Shown: piece after piece, positions 1 to 7,128 of the stretch
Numbering within the stretch: the first letter of the stretch is position 1
Layout of the letters: each line of letters starts with the position of its first letter
Source: Thiobacillaceae bacterium
Lineage (GTDB): Bacteria > Pseudomonadota > Gammaproteobacteria > Burkholderiales > Thiobacillaceae
Reading direction: 5' to 3'
Length of the DNA: 7,128 bases
Assembly: GCA_012274165.1 (NCBI GenBank)
Contig: JAAPAA010000253.1
Span: forward strand, 1 to 7,128
Made by a program: the position numbers and the translations under genes
Notes under the pieces: model-generated
The model's input: only the letters and a program-made list of their open reading frames with translations
What the model was told of the DNA's origin: nothing
The model's database searches: none

Positions 1-4
1 CTGC

Positions 5-574
5 TTATGTCTGTTTCATGGCGCGTGTGGTGTTCACCAGTTCCAGCACCAGCGCGTGCAGCCGGGCCGGCGATTTCAGCGCGCCGTTTTCCATGTCAAA
101 GGCTTGATCGGCCTGCGGCAACGAGAACTGGCCGGGCAGCACCAGCACGCCAAGCGTATTCAGGATCTGCCGCAGGTGCGGCAGCATGCGCATGCCGCCG
201 TATTGGCCGGGCGAGGCCGCGAGGATGGCGGCAACCTTGTTCTGATACGGCACCAATCCCGATTCGCCTTGCCATTCGCGTGACACCCAGTCGATCGTGT
301 TTTTCAGCAGCGGCGGCATCGAGCTGTTGTATTCGGGACTGGCGATGAGGAATGCATCGTGCGCCTTGAACAGGGCTTTCAGCCGCAAAGCGTTGTCGGG
401 CAAGCCGTCACGCTCTTCCAGATCACCGTTGTAGAGCGGCAGGGGATAATCCGCCAGGTCGATCAGGCTGAGATCGCCGCCTGCGGCACGGGCAGCGTCC
501 ACCGCCACTTTAATGAGCTTGCGGTTCCAGGAATCACGGCGAATGCTGCCGGAAAAAGCGAGGATTTTGGGCAT
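5..574 (-). CDS. NAD(P)H-dependent FMN/quinone reductase (flavodoxin-like, ChrR/YieF type)
   Basis: Predicted cytoplasmic flavoenzyme of 189 residues that would use NAD(P)H to reduce FMN, quinones or, in some relatives, chromate. Seen directly: an N-terminal strand followed by GSIRRDSWN (residues 9-17), the FMN-phosphate loop of the NADPH-dependent FMN reductase family; SPEYN (79-83) followed by KNTIDW (91-96), the conserved signature next to the flavin; and SPGQYGGMR (121-129), the loop facing the isoalloxazine ring. Length fits the family (about 180-190). The start at 574 is preferred because an AGGA lies about 8 bases upstream and the family motif begins at once. A longer frame opens at 652, but it adds 26 residues unlike the family and would run into the start of hslR. 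The gene is complete, with its TAA four bases from the window edge, so its downstream partner is unknown. It is transcribed divergently from hslR. Family is secure; the physiological substrate cannot be told from sequence. Confidence 0.93.
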   Translation of the reverse strand: MPKILAFSGSIRRDSWNRKLIKVAVDAARAAGGDLSLIDLADYPLPLYNGDLEERDGLPDNALRLKALFKAHDAFLIASPEYNSSMPPLLKNTIDWVSREWQGESGLVPYQNKVAAILAASPGQYGGMRMLPHLRQILNTLGVLVLPGQFSLPQADQAFDMENGALKSPARLHALVLELVNTTRAMKQT

Positions 575-645
575 GCTGAATCCTGATGATGGGAAATCAG
601 ATGATTGTATCGGGGCTTCGGTGCCGGAAAGCTTGCGTGGACTAG
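575..645. promoter_or_regulatory. Divergent spacer between the FMN reductase and hslR, with a possible minus-strand -10 box
   Basis: This 71-base gap must hold control signals for the leftward reductase and probably for the rightward hslR. On the minus strand, TACAAT (complement of 604-609) differs from the consensus -10 by one base and lies about 30 bases before the reductase start, leaving a short leader. No good -35 box stands at 16-18 bases; the nearest T-rich stretch (CTTTCC) is poor. The reductase has a reasonable AGGA ribosome binding site (complement of about 582-585). On the plus strand I see no convincing -35/-10 pair, and only weak purine-rich sequence before the hslR start. No clear operator palindrome was found. 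Confidence 0.4.
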
Positions 646-1044
646 ATGCCAATTGAAAAAACAGCGCCCGATAAAATGCGGCTCGATAAATGGCTGTGGG
701 CTGCGCGTTTTTTAAAGACCCGCAGCCTGGCCACTCAAGCCATCGAGCACGGGCAGGTCAAGCTGAATGGCGAACGTGTCAAACCGGCGCGCGACGTTAA
801 ACCCGGTGATCGGCTGGAGATTCATCTGGGCGATTCTGACTGGACGCTGGCGGTGCGGGCGTTGTCCATGCAGCGTGGTCCAGCGCCCGTGGCGCAATTG
901 CTGTATGAGGAAGACCCAGTGAGCCATGCGCGCCGTCAACAGCAGGTGAACACACGCAAGCTGGCCAGCAACCCCGCAGCAGAGATCAAGGGGCGCCCCA
1001 CCAAACGTGACCGGCGCCAAATCCATCGGTTTACCAGCGAGTGA
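646..1044 (+). CDS. hslR: Ribosome-associated heat shock protein 15 homologue, S4-domain RNA-binding protein
   Basis: A small basic protein of 132 residues, matching E. coli Hsp15 (133). In E. coli, Hsp15 binds free 50S subunits carrying a nascent chain with peptidyl-tRNA and helps recycle them after heat-induced abortive dissociation. Seen here: the S4 RNA-binding fold at residues about 11-70, opening with MRLDKWLWAARF (11-22) and followed by GQVKLNGERVKP (36-47). Then come the family motif LLYEE (85-89) and a lysine/arginine-rich tail containing GRPTKRDRR (117-125), as in E. coli Hsp15. The start at 646 gives the expected family length. A second Met at residue 11 (position 676) directly precedes the S4 domain and is a possible but less likely start. 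The upstream ribosome binding site is weak. The gene lies 79 bases before yhdP on the same strand and could share its transcript. Heat control is known for E. coli; no sigma-32-like promoter is evident here. Confidence 0.93.
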   Translation: MPIEKTAPDKMRLDKWLWAARFLKTRSLATQAIEHGQVKLNGERVKPARDVKPGDRLEIHLGDSDWTLAVRALSMQRGPAPVAQLLYEEDPVSHARRQQQVNTRKLASNPAAEIKGRPTKRDRRQIHRFTSE

Positions 1045-1123
1045 GGGAGACACTTCCCTGATGATTTACCGCCGAAAGCGGGGGTAAACGCATAAAATCG
1101 GCAGGGTTCCCGTTCTTTCTTTT
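1045..1123 (+). promoter_or_regulatory. hslR-yhdP spacer with a hairpin, a -10-like box and a pyrimidine tract
   Basis: The 79-base gap holds several small signals in order. A 5-bp inverted repeat, AGGGA/TCCCT, overlaps the hslR stop (1044-1059). A stronger hairpin at 1065-1088 pairs TTTACC with GGTAAA, has one G-G mismatch, then CCG with CGG around a 4-base loop. It is not followed directly by a T run, so it is a poor classical terminator. TAAAAT at 1093-1098 resembles a -10 box about 25 bases before the yhdP start, but no -35 box sits at normal distance. A tract of T and C (1113-1123) abuts the yhdP ATG where a ribosome binding site would be expected. The spacer may carry a weak promoter or RNA structure, or hslR and yhdP may simply be co-transcribed. 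Confidence 0.35.
1065..1088 (+). other. Imperfect hairpin between hslR and yhdP
   Basis: Inverted repeat of 24 bases: six outer pairs (TTTACC/GGTAAA), a G-G mismatch, three inner G-C pairs and a four-base loop. The base pairing is read directly. Its role is unknown. A weak Rho-independent terminator is possible, but the T-rich tract lies about 25 bases beyond the stem. An mRNA-stabilising or leader structure is equally possible. Confidence 0.35.
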
Positions 1124-4100
1124 ATGACTCTTTCCCCTGTGCCTGCTTTGTTTCTACGTCGTGCCGCGCGTTGGCTGGCAGCTTTGGCTGCATTGGCCGC
1201 GCTGGGTTTTGCGATCGCAGCCGCAATCATGTTTTTCTGGGTATTGCCCAATATTGCCGAGCATCGCGAGACGGTGGCGCAACTGATGTCGCGTGCGCTC
1301 GGCCAGCGCGTGACGCTGGAAGCGGTGTCGGGTGTGTGGCAGCAGATGCGTCCTGAGTTTCATTTGCAAGGCGTGCGTCTGTACGACCGGCAGAACCGTC
1401 CGGCGCTGTATTTGCCTGAGCTGGAAGCGGAATTTGCCTGGCGCTCTTTGCTGTTTCTGGAGCCGCGCTTCAACCGGATCGAGCTGCAAGGGCTGACGCT
1501 CGGCGTGCGGCGCGCGCGCGATGGACGGTTTTATGTCGGCGGCATTCCCGTCAACCCGGCCGCGCCCGATAGCGGCTTTTCCAGCTGGCTGCTGCGCCAG
1601 GGGCAAGTGCATGTCGGTCAAGCCACGCTGACCTGGCAGGACGAGGTGCGTGCCGCGCCGCCGCTGATTCTTACGGGCGTCGATTTCACCCTGACCCATC
1701 GCCTGTTTAGCCATCGTCTGATCTTGCACGCTACACCGCCTGCCAGTCTGGCACGGCCGCTGACCGTCGATGCGCAGATGACCGCACGCAATATCGACGA
1801 TATCAACACCTGGAGCGGTCATGTCGAGGCAGCCGTAGCGGGGGTGTCGTTTCCGCAACTGGCCCATTGGCTTGCGCTGCCTTACCAGCCGCAACAGGGG
1901 GGAGGGGCGCTACAGGTAAAGTTCGACGTGGCGCATGGCGCGTTGACCGAGGTGAGCGCCGGACTGGATTTGCGGGCAATCGAGACGACCCTGGGTGAAG
2001 GGCTGCCCGCATTGAGGCTGGATCAGGTGCGCGGGCAGGCGGTGTGGCAGCGCCGAGCTGCTGACCAGCGATTGGCGTTCGAGAATGTGCGCGTTGCGTT
2101 GCCGGGCGGCCCGCTGGGCGCGCCCTTTGGCGCCGGGTTGACGTGGGGCGGCGCTTCACGCGAGTTCTCCGCGCAGGCCTTGCGGCTGAGCGGCTGGCAG
2201 TCGGTGTTGCCCACCTTGCCGATGGAGGATGCGCTGCGACAGCGCCTGCAAGCGCTGCAACCACAGGGAATGGTCAATGACGTGCGCTTGCGCTGGAATG
2301 GCGCGCAGCCGGGGCTGGACAACTTCAGCATCGCCGCCCATGTGACCGGCCTGGGCGTGGCGGCATCCCCTCAGCAGGCAGGCGTGACCAATCTCAGCGG
2401 CCGTATTGAGGGCGATGCGCGCGCCGGCAAGTTCGAAATCGATTCGTCGAGGATGGTGGTCGATCTGCCGATGCTGTTTCGCGAACCGCGGTTCGGGTTC
2501 GACCAGTTCCACGCGCGCGGCGGCTGGAAAAAAACGCCACGTGGCCGCTTGCTGATGCTGGACGAGATGGCTTTCGCCAATCCGGACGCAGCGGGCACCG
2601 CCAAGGGACAATATGAACTGATTGCCGGTCAGCCGGGCGTGATCGATTTGGGCGCCCACCTGACCCGCGCCGACGGTCGTGCGGTCTATCGCTATTTGCC
2701 TAAAAGCATCGGCGACGTAACTGTTAACTGGGTAAAGGCCGCCGTGTTGGCAGGGTATTCGGACGATGTGCGGCTGGTGTTGAAAGGCGACCTGGCGCAT
2801 TTCCCATTCGAGCATGGCGAGGGTGCGTTCAGTGTGGACTCGAAAATCCACGATGCCGTGATCGACTATGTGCCGGGCTGGCCGCGCATCGAGGGGATCC
2901 AGGCGCGCATGCTGTTTGAGGGCAAGACGATGGAGGTCACCAGCAGCCAGGCGCGGATTTACAACGTGGCCCTGGCGCCGGTACGCGCCTTCATCCCGGA
3001 CTTGATTCCGCTCGATATCTTGCTGCAGGTGGAGGGCCAGGCCAAAGGCCCGGCGCAGGATTTCGTGCGCTATGCCAACGCCAGTCCGGTCGGCGAACAC
3101 CTGCGGGGCTTCGCCAAGTCGCTGGATGCCAAAGGCGTGATGCAGTTGGCGCTGAAAATGCAGATTCCGCTGAGCCACAGTGACGACACCAGCATGTCGG
3201 GCAAGCTGTCGTTGCTGGCTGACACCTTGGTGTGGCCAGGCTTGCCGCAACTTGAGCAGGTGCGCGGCGATATCGATTTTACCGACAAGGGGATGAGCGC
3301 AAAAAATATCGGCGCGCAGTTTTTGGGCGGCCCGCTACGCGTGGATCTGGCCACCCGGGCTGGGCTGGTACAGATTCTGGCGCAGGGGCAGGCCAGCGCA
3401 GCGGGCCTCACGCCCTGGCTTGGCGCTGGCATGGGCAAGCGTTTGGCCGGGCAGACGGCCTGGCGGGGGAAGGTTGATTTGTTGCCAGAAGGCGAGCGCA
3501 TCCGCATCGAATCCGAGTTGCTGGGACTGGAGTCCAGCTTGCCCGCACCTCTGGCCAAAACGGCTGCCCAGCCTTTGTCCCTTTGGGTGAATATCCAGCC
3601 ACAGGGCGCGGAAAAACAGATCGAGGTCAAACTGGGTCAAACGGTGGGTGCGGTATGGCGCAGTACGGCCGACGGACGCCTGGCACGCGGTGAACTGCGT
3701 TTTGGCGGAACGCCCGTGCTACCGGCTGAGCCAGGCCTGCGTTTGGCCGGCAGGGGGCGCGGTCTGGATATCAGCGGCTGGACGGCTCTGCTGCCCGATA
3801 CGCAAGGCGGTGAACCGCTTCCCTTATCCGCGATTGATTTGAAGTTTGATGCGTTTGATCTGATGGGCCGGCGTTTCCAGGATGTTCACCTGCTGGGAAG
3901 CAGCCGCAACGGCATGTTTCGCACCCAGGTGAGTGGTCATGAGTTGAATGGCGTGCTGAACTATCGTGCTGCAGGCGCGCAATCCGCCCGCGTGTCGGCG
4001 CAGTTCAAGCAATTGACTATTCCGGCTGCGGCATCCACGTCTAACGTCGTGGCGGCTGCAATGAACATGAAGGCCGCTGCGTTCCCGGTGCTGGATGTCA

Positions 4101-4915
4101 CGGTAGAGGATTTCCGCCTGGAGGATCGTGCATTGGGACGCCTGGAAGTGCAGGCCCATGGCACCCCGCAGGGGCTGGTGATCGAAAACCTGCAACTGAC
4201 ACACCCCGACAGCGTGTTTCGTATGAACGGCCTGTGGCACGACCAGGGATTGAGCGAAACGCGTGCGGAACTGAACCTGAATGTGCTGGATGCGGGCAAA
4301 TTCCTGACCCGTTTTGGCTTTGTCGACACGCTCAAGCACGGCAGTGCCGAGATTGCGGGCAATGTCAGTTGGGAAGGCTCGCCCGCCGATTTCGCTTTGG
4401 GCACCCTGGCCGGACAGCTTGATTTCACGGCCAAGGGCGGACAGTTTCTCAATATCAATCCGGGTGTCGGCAAGCTGCTGGGCGTGTTGAGTCTGCAATC
4501 CCTGCCGCGCCGGCTGAACTTTGATTTCCGTGATATCTTCACCAAAGGCTTTGCCTTCGACGATGTTCATGCCGCTTTGCGCATTGCGCGGGGCGTGGTT
4601 TATAGCGATGATTTCAAGATGCGCGGGCCCGCCGCCAAGGTCAATATGTCAGGGCTGGCCGACCTCAATCAGGAATCGGTGCAACTGCGGATCAAAGTGA
4701 TTCCGAAATTGTCCGAAGGCGTGGCGGTGGCAGGTGCGCTGATCGGCGGGCCGCTGGTAGGGGTGGGTGTGCTGGCCGCGCAGAAAATGATGCGCGACCC
4801 GATTGAAGAAGCCAGTAGCCAGAGTTTCATGGTAACGGGGCCGTGGCTGGCTCCCGACGTAACACGTATAACCAACAGCCAAACCAAACCAGACGCCCAG
4901 GCGACTGAACCTTGA
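1124..4915 (+). CDS. yhdP: YhdP family AsmA-like phospholipid transport protein
   Basis: Predicted inner-membrane-anchored protein of 1263 residues, almost the same length as E. coli YhdP (about 1266), with most of the chain in the periplasm. YhdP, with TamB and YdbH, is one of the AsmA-like bridge proteins that carry phospholipid to the outer membrane. Seen here: a basic N-terminus (LRRAAR), one membrane helix at about 17-40, then a long beta-rich chain without Cys-rich or enzymatic motifs. The central DUF3971 signature is present: YLPKSIGD (from 524), the following WVKAAVLAG, and YVPGWPRIEG (582-591). The family-typical C-terminal block is also clear: GGQFLNINPGVGKLLG (1105-1120), LSLQSLPRRL (1122-1131), DFRDIF (1134-1139), and a Gly/Ala/Val-rich segment around 1198-1219 that may contact the outer membrane. 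The ATG at 1124 lacks a good ribosome binding site, but the next Met (residue 36) would destroy the membrane anchor. The frame is intact throughout. It stops 15 bases before the amidase start, indicating an operon. Confidence 0.95.
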   Translation: MTLSPVPALFLRRAARWLAALAALAALGFAIAAAIMFFWVLPNIAEHRETVAQLMSRALGQRVTLEAVSGVWQQMRPEFHLQGVRLYDRQNRPALYLPELEAEFAWRSLLFLEPRFNRIELQGLTLGVRRARDGRFYVGGIPVNPAAPDSGFSSWLLRQGQVHVGQATLTWQDEVRAAPPLILTGVDFTLTHRLFSHRLILHATPPASLARPLTVDAQMTARNIDDINTWSGHVEAAVAGVSFPQLAHWLALPYQPQQGGGALQVKFDVAHGALTEVSAGLDLRAIETTLGEGLPALRLDQVRGQAVWQRRAADQRLAFENVRVALPGGPLGAPFGAGLTWGGASREFSAQALRLSGWQSVLPTLPMEDALRQRLQALQPQGMVNDVRLRWNGAQPGLDNFSIAAHVTGLGVAASPQQAGVTNLSGRIEGDARAGKFEIDSSRMVVDLPMLFREPRFGFDQFHARGGWKKTPRGRLLMLDEMAFANPDAAGTAKGQYELIAGQPGVIDLGAHLTRADGRAVYRYLPKSIGDVTVNWVKAAVLAGYSDDVRLVLKGDLAHFPFEHGEGAFSVDSKIHDAVIDYVPGWPRIEGIQARMLFEGKTMEVTSSQARIYNVALAPVRAFIPDLIPLDILLQVEGQAKGPAQDFVRYANASPVGEHLRGFAKSLDAKGVMQLALKMQIPLSHSDDTSMSGKLSLLADTLVWPGLPQLEQVRGDIDFTDKGMSAKNIGAQFLGGPLRVDLATRAGLVQILAQGQASAAGLTPWLGAGMGKRLAGQTAWRGKVDLLPEGERIRIESELLGLESSLPAPLAKTAAQPLSLWVNIQPQGAEKQIEVKLGQTVGAVWRSTADGRLARGELRFGGTPVLPAEPGLRLAGRGRGLDISGWTALLPDTQGGEPLPLSAIDLKFDAFDLMGRRFQDVHLLGSSRNGMFRTQVSGHELNGVLNYRAAGAQSARVSAQFKQLTIPAAASTSNVVAAAMNMKAAAFPVLDVTVEDFRLEDRALGRLEVQAHGTPQGLVIENLQLTHPDSVFRMNGLWHDQGLSETRAELNLNVLDAGKFLTRFGFVDTLKHGSAEIAGNVSWEGSPADFALGTLAGQLDFTAKGGQFLNINPGVGKLLGVLSLQSLPRRLNFDFRDIFTKGFAFDDVHAALRIARGVVYSDDFKMRGPAAKVNMSGLADLNQESVQLRIKVIPKLSEGVAVAGALIGGPLVGVGVLAAQKMMRDPIEEASSQSFMVTGPWLAPDVTRITNSQTKPDAQATEP

Positions 4916-4930
4916 TTGTGGAACTTGTTC

Positions 4931-5923
4931 ATGACGACCAAAAAAATCACTAAACCACCCTTTGCCAAATCCGGCCCGGCTCCATCCAGCTCAGCCAAAT
5001 CCAGCGTGGCGCGCCCTAAAGGCGCCCAGGTCAAAAAGTCGGCGCCGCAGGCCGACACGGTGCGGGTGGCGGCCATCCAGATGGCATCCGGCGCCAATGT
5101 GTCGGCGAATCTGGCCGAAGCTGAACAGCTTATCGAACTGGCGGTCGATGCGGGTGCGCGACTGGTCGCCTTGCCCGAGTTTTTCTGCATCATGGGGCTG
5201 AAAGACAGCGAAGTGGTGAAAGCGCGTGAGGAAGAAGGCAGCGGTCCGATCCAGGCATTTCTCGCGCGCATGGCGAAAAAGCATCGCATCTGGCTGATCG
5301 GCGGTTCGGTGCCGCTGGAAGCCAGTGTGGCGAACAAGGTGCGCAACAGCTGCCTGGTGTTCGACGAGCGCGGCAAGCAGGTGGCGCGTTACGACAAGAT
5401 CCATCTGTTTGGACTCGACCTCGGCAACGAGCATTATCAAGAAGCCAAGCTGATCGAGCCGGGCGACACCGTCGTGGTCATCAACAGCCCGTTTGGCCGC
5501 ATCGGCTTGTCGATTTGTTACGACCTGCGTTTCCCCGAGTTGTATCGCGCCATGCCTGAGGTCGACATCATCGTGGTGCCGTCGGCATTTACCGCGACCA
5601 CCGGCCGCGCCCATTTCGAAACCCTGATCCGCGCGCGCGCCATTGAAAACCTGGCCTATGTGATCGCCCCGGCGCAGGGCGGTTACCATCTGTCCGGCCG
5701 CGAAACCCACGGCGACAGCATGATCGTCGATCCCTGGGGCGTGGTGCTCGACCGCCTGCCGCGCGGCTCCGGCGTGGTCATCGCCAACATCAACCCGGCC
5801 TACCAGGCGAGCTTGCGCAACAGCCTGCCTGCGCTTAAACACCGCTTCATACAATGTGAGCAGATCGAAACCGACATCGCCGAACGGCGCATATCGATCA
5901 AGCGCGAGAAGCCCGCCAAGTAA
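4931..5923 (+). CDS. Carbon-nitrogen hydrolase (nitrilase superfamily amidase, Nit1/Nit2-like)
   Basis: Predicted cytoplasmic amidase of 331 residues from the ATG at 4931. The nitrilase catalytic triad is complete in this numbering: Glu83 in LPEFF, Lys156 in RYDKIHLF, and the nucleophile Cys196 in GLSICYDLRFPEL. The core runs from VRVAAIQMASG (about residue 44) to roughly residue 310. The closest branch is the Nit1/Nit2/YbeM-like amidases; members of this group hydrolyse deaminated glutathione or omega-amides in metabolite repair. Which substrate applies here cannot be decided by eye. Odd feature: residues 1-43 form a Lys/Ser/Ala/Pro-rich low-complexity extension absent from the family core. 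A TTG at 4916, directly after the yhdP stop, would add five residues and is unlikely. A GTG at 5060 at the core edge, with AGG upstream, is a shorter alternative. The ribosome binding site at 4931 is weak (GTGGA). It sits 15 bases after yhdP and 41 before tldD, probably co-transcribed. Confidence 0.9.
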   Translation: MTTKKITKPPFAKSGPAPSSSAKSSVARPKGAQVKKSAPQADTVRVAAIQMASGANVSANLAEAEQLIELAVDAGARLVALPEFFCIMGLKDSEVVKAREEEGSGPIQAFLARMAKKHRIWLIGGSVPLEASVANKVRNSCLVFDERGKQVARYDKIHLFGLDLGNEHYQEAKLIEPGDTVVVINSPFGRIGLSICYDLRFPELYRAMPEVDIIVVPSAFTATTGRAHFETLIRARAIENLAYVIAPAQGGYHLSGRETHGDSMIVDPWGVVLDRLPRGSGVVIANINPAYQASLRNSLPALKHRFIQCEQIETDIAERRISIKREKPAK

Positions 5924-5952
5924 TCCAGCGCTCCATCTATCCGCACAGCATT

Positions 5953-5958
5953 CAGGAA
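5953..5958 (+). promoter_or_regulatory. Ribosome binding site of tldD
   Basis: AGGAAA lies about seven bases before the ATG at 5965 and is the clearest Shine-Dalgarno sequence among the rightward genes here. It supports choosing 5965 as the start of tldD. The gap from the amidase stop (5924-5964) holds nothing else recognisable, such as a terminator or promoter. Confidence 0.6.
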
Positions 5959-5964
5959 ACAGTC

Positions 5965-7128
5965 ATGAACCCTATTGACGCTTTTGTCCCCATCCAAACT
6001 GCCGAGCAGTTATTTCAATCGGCCGAAGCCACGCTGCTGACGCCCAACGGGCTCGACGCCGACAAGCTCGCGCCAGTGTTTTCGCGCCTGATGTCGCACG
6101 ACGTCGATTACGCCGACCTGTATTTCCAGTACTCGCGTTCCGAGGGCTGGAGTCTGGAAGAAGGCCAGGTCAAGTCGGGCAGCTTCAACATCGACCAGGG
6201 CGTCGGCGTACGCGCGATCTCGGGCGAGAAAACCGCGTTCGCCTATTCTGACGACATCAGCCTCGATGCGCTGGGTGCCGCGGCCGACGCCACCCGCGCC
6301 ATCGCGCGCGCCGGGCAACAACGCCAGACCGCCGTGGCACGCCGCGGCGACAGTCGCCTGCTTTATAACGCCGTCGATCCCTTGGTGAGCCTGCAAGACG
6401 CCGACAAGGTCGCGCTGCTGGAGCGGCTGGAGAAAAAAGCCCGCGCCATGGACCCGCGCGTGATCCAGGTCATGGCGAGCCTCGCCTCCGAATATGAAGT
6501 GATTTTCGTTGCGCGATCCGACGGCCATCTTGCCGCCGACGTGCGTCCGCTGGTGCGCCTGTCGCTGCAGGTCATTTCGGAACAGGACGGTCGCCGTGAG
6601 CAGGGCAGCGGCGGCGGCGGCGGGCGCTTCGACTACAGTTATTTCACCGACGATATTCTCGATATCTACGCGCGCCAGGCGGTGCATCAGGCCAGCGTCA
6701 ATCTCGACGCACGCCCCGCGCCCGCTGGCAGCATGACCGTTGTGCTCGGCTCCGGCTGGCCCGGCATCCTGCTGCATGAAGCAATCGGCCACGGTTTGGA
6801 AGGCGACTTCAACCGCAAAGGCAGTTCGGCGTTTTCCGGCCGCATTGGCGAGCGCGTCGCAGCGCCCGGCGTGACGGTGGTCGACGACGGCACCATCCCG
6901 TTGCGCCGCGGCTCGCTCAACGTCGACGACGAGGGCAACCCCACCCAGCGCACCACCCTGATCGAAGACGGCATCCTCACCGGTTACATGCAGGACATGA
7001 TGAACGCCCGCCTGATGGGCATGCCGGTCACCGGCAACGCACGGCGCGAATCGTATGCGCACCTCACCATGCCGCGCATGACCAATACCCTGATGCTGAA
7101 CGGCGACAAGAACCCGGCAGAGATCATC
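5965..7128 (+). CDS. tldD: Metalloprotease TldD, 3' end cut off by the window
   Basis: The first 388 codons of an expected 480-490 are present; the frame is open to the last base. TldD pairs with TldE (PmbA) in a cytoplasmic zinc protease that trims unfolded peptides; in E. coli it matures microcin B17 and degrades the CcdA antitoxin. Seen here: the N-terminal domain with VDYADLYFQYSRSEGWSLE (from residue 47), a glycine run SGGGGGR (215-221), and the zinc motif HEAIGH (271-276, the HEXXXH pattern) inside GILLHEAIGHGLEGDFN. Next come VVDDGT, DDEGNPT and the strongly conserved YMQDMMNARLMGM and ARRESYAHLTMPRMTNT. HEXXXH assigns this to TldD rather than TldE, which lacks it. The cysteine that completes metal binding in the E. 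coli enzyme would lie beyond the edge. A good AGGAAA ribosome binding site precedes the ATG. It follows the amidase by 41 bases, in the order often seen after yhdP. No TldE partner is visible. Confidence 0.96.
   Translation, partial: MNPIDAFVPIQTAEQLFQSAEATLLTPNGLDADKLAPVFSRLMSHDVDYADLYFQYSRSEGWSLEEGQVKSGSFNIDQGVGVRAISGEKTAFAYSDDISLDALGAAADATRAIARAGQQRQTAVARRGDSRLLYNAVDPLVSLQDADKVALLERLEKKARAMDPRVIQVMASLASEYEVIFVARSDGHLAADVRPLVRLSLQVISEQDGRREQGSGGGGGRFDYSYFTDDILDIYARQAVHQASVNLDARPAPAGSMTVVLGSGWPGILLHEAIGHGLEGDFNRKGSSAFSGRIGERVAAPGVTVVDDGTIPLRRGSLNVDDEGNPTQRTTLIEDGILTGYMQDMMNARLMGMPVTGNARRESYAHLTMPRMTNTLMLNGDKNPAEII

Noticed and set aside
1508..1519. Short GC-alternating run in yhdP (a similar run occurs near 5630-5641)
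   Set aside because: Expected by chance from Arg/Ala codons in GC-rich coding sequence; too short to be a repeat element.
1154..1894. A 246-codon minus-strand open frame over the 5' part of yhdP
   Set aside because: Arg/Gln/His-rich shadow of the yhdP membrane anchor and following region; nothing supports expression.
2156..3250. A 364-codon minus-strand open frame inside yhdP
   Set aside because: Antisense to a continuous, family-matching YhdP coding frame. It has no motifs and is explained by codon bias of the real gene.
4916..4930. TTG start for the amidase directly abutting the yhdP stop
   Set aside because: It would add only five residues (WNLF-type) with no better ribosome binding site. 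The ATG at 4931 is the simpler choice.
4991..5854. A 287-codon minus-strand open frame opposite the amidase gene
   Set aside because: Shadow frame of the amidase. It has the same biased composition (many His, Arg, Asp), no recognisable domain and no gene-like start signal.
6010..7062. A 350-codon open frame on the minus strand opposite tldD
   Set aside because: It lies entirely antisense to a clearly conserved tldD and has the His/Val/Gly/Ala/Gln-rich composition typical of reading the opposite strand of high-GC genes. No family motif is visible.
5400..7128. Apparent rise in GC and C-ending codons towards the amidase 3' half and tldD
   Set aside because: Judged only by eye and modest in size. 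It is gradual and falls in conserved housekeeping genes, so it does not point to transferred DNA.

Overview
The window looks like an ordinary chromosomal stretch from a Gram-negative proteobacterium, most likely a betaproteobacterium. Two things support this: the gene order yhdP - nitrilase - tldD, and a high-GC coding style (by eye roughly 60%, rising towards the right end). Genus cannot be read from this sequence. I see no mobile element, tRNA, rRNA, CRISPR array, phage gene or sign of recent transfer.

Layout from left to right. On the minus strand, 5-574 encodes a complete NAD(P)H-dependent FMN/quinone reductase of the flavodoxin-like ChrR type. A short divergent spacer (575-645) separates it from four genes that all read rightward: hslR (646-1044), a small S4-domain RNA-binding protein; yhdP (1124-4915), a very large AsmA-like envelope protein; a nitrilase-family amidase (4931-5923) with an unusual N-terminal extension; and tldD (5965 to the window edge), a zinc metalloprotease subunit cut off by the end of the window. 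The gaps are 79, 15 and 41 bases. The last three genes therefore look like one transcription unit, with hslR possibly joined at its front.

Functionally, yhdP is predicted to form a periplasmic bridge carrying phospholipid from the inner to the outer membrane. TldD, with a TldE/PmbA partner not seen here, degrades or processes peptides in the cytoplasm. The amidase belongs to the Nit1/Nit2-like branch of the nitrilases, often involved in metabolite repair. The link between these three is a recurrent neighbourhood rather than an obvious pathway. HslR rescues stalled 50S ribosomal subunits, and the reductase is a flavoenzyme of quinone/oxidative-stress type.

I found no convincing undescribed system. 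The points most worth checking are the non-catalytic N-terminal extension and uncertain start of the amidase, the unexplained yhdP-amidase-tldD linkage, and the short yhdP leader, which has a hairpin and a pyrimidine tract but no proper ribosome binding site.
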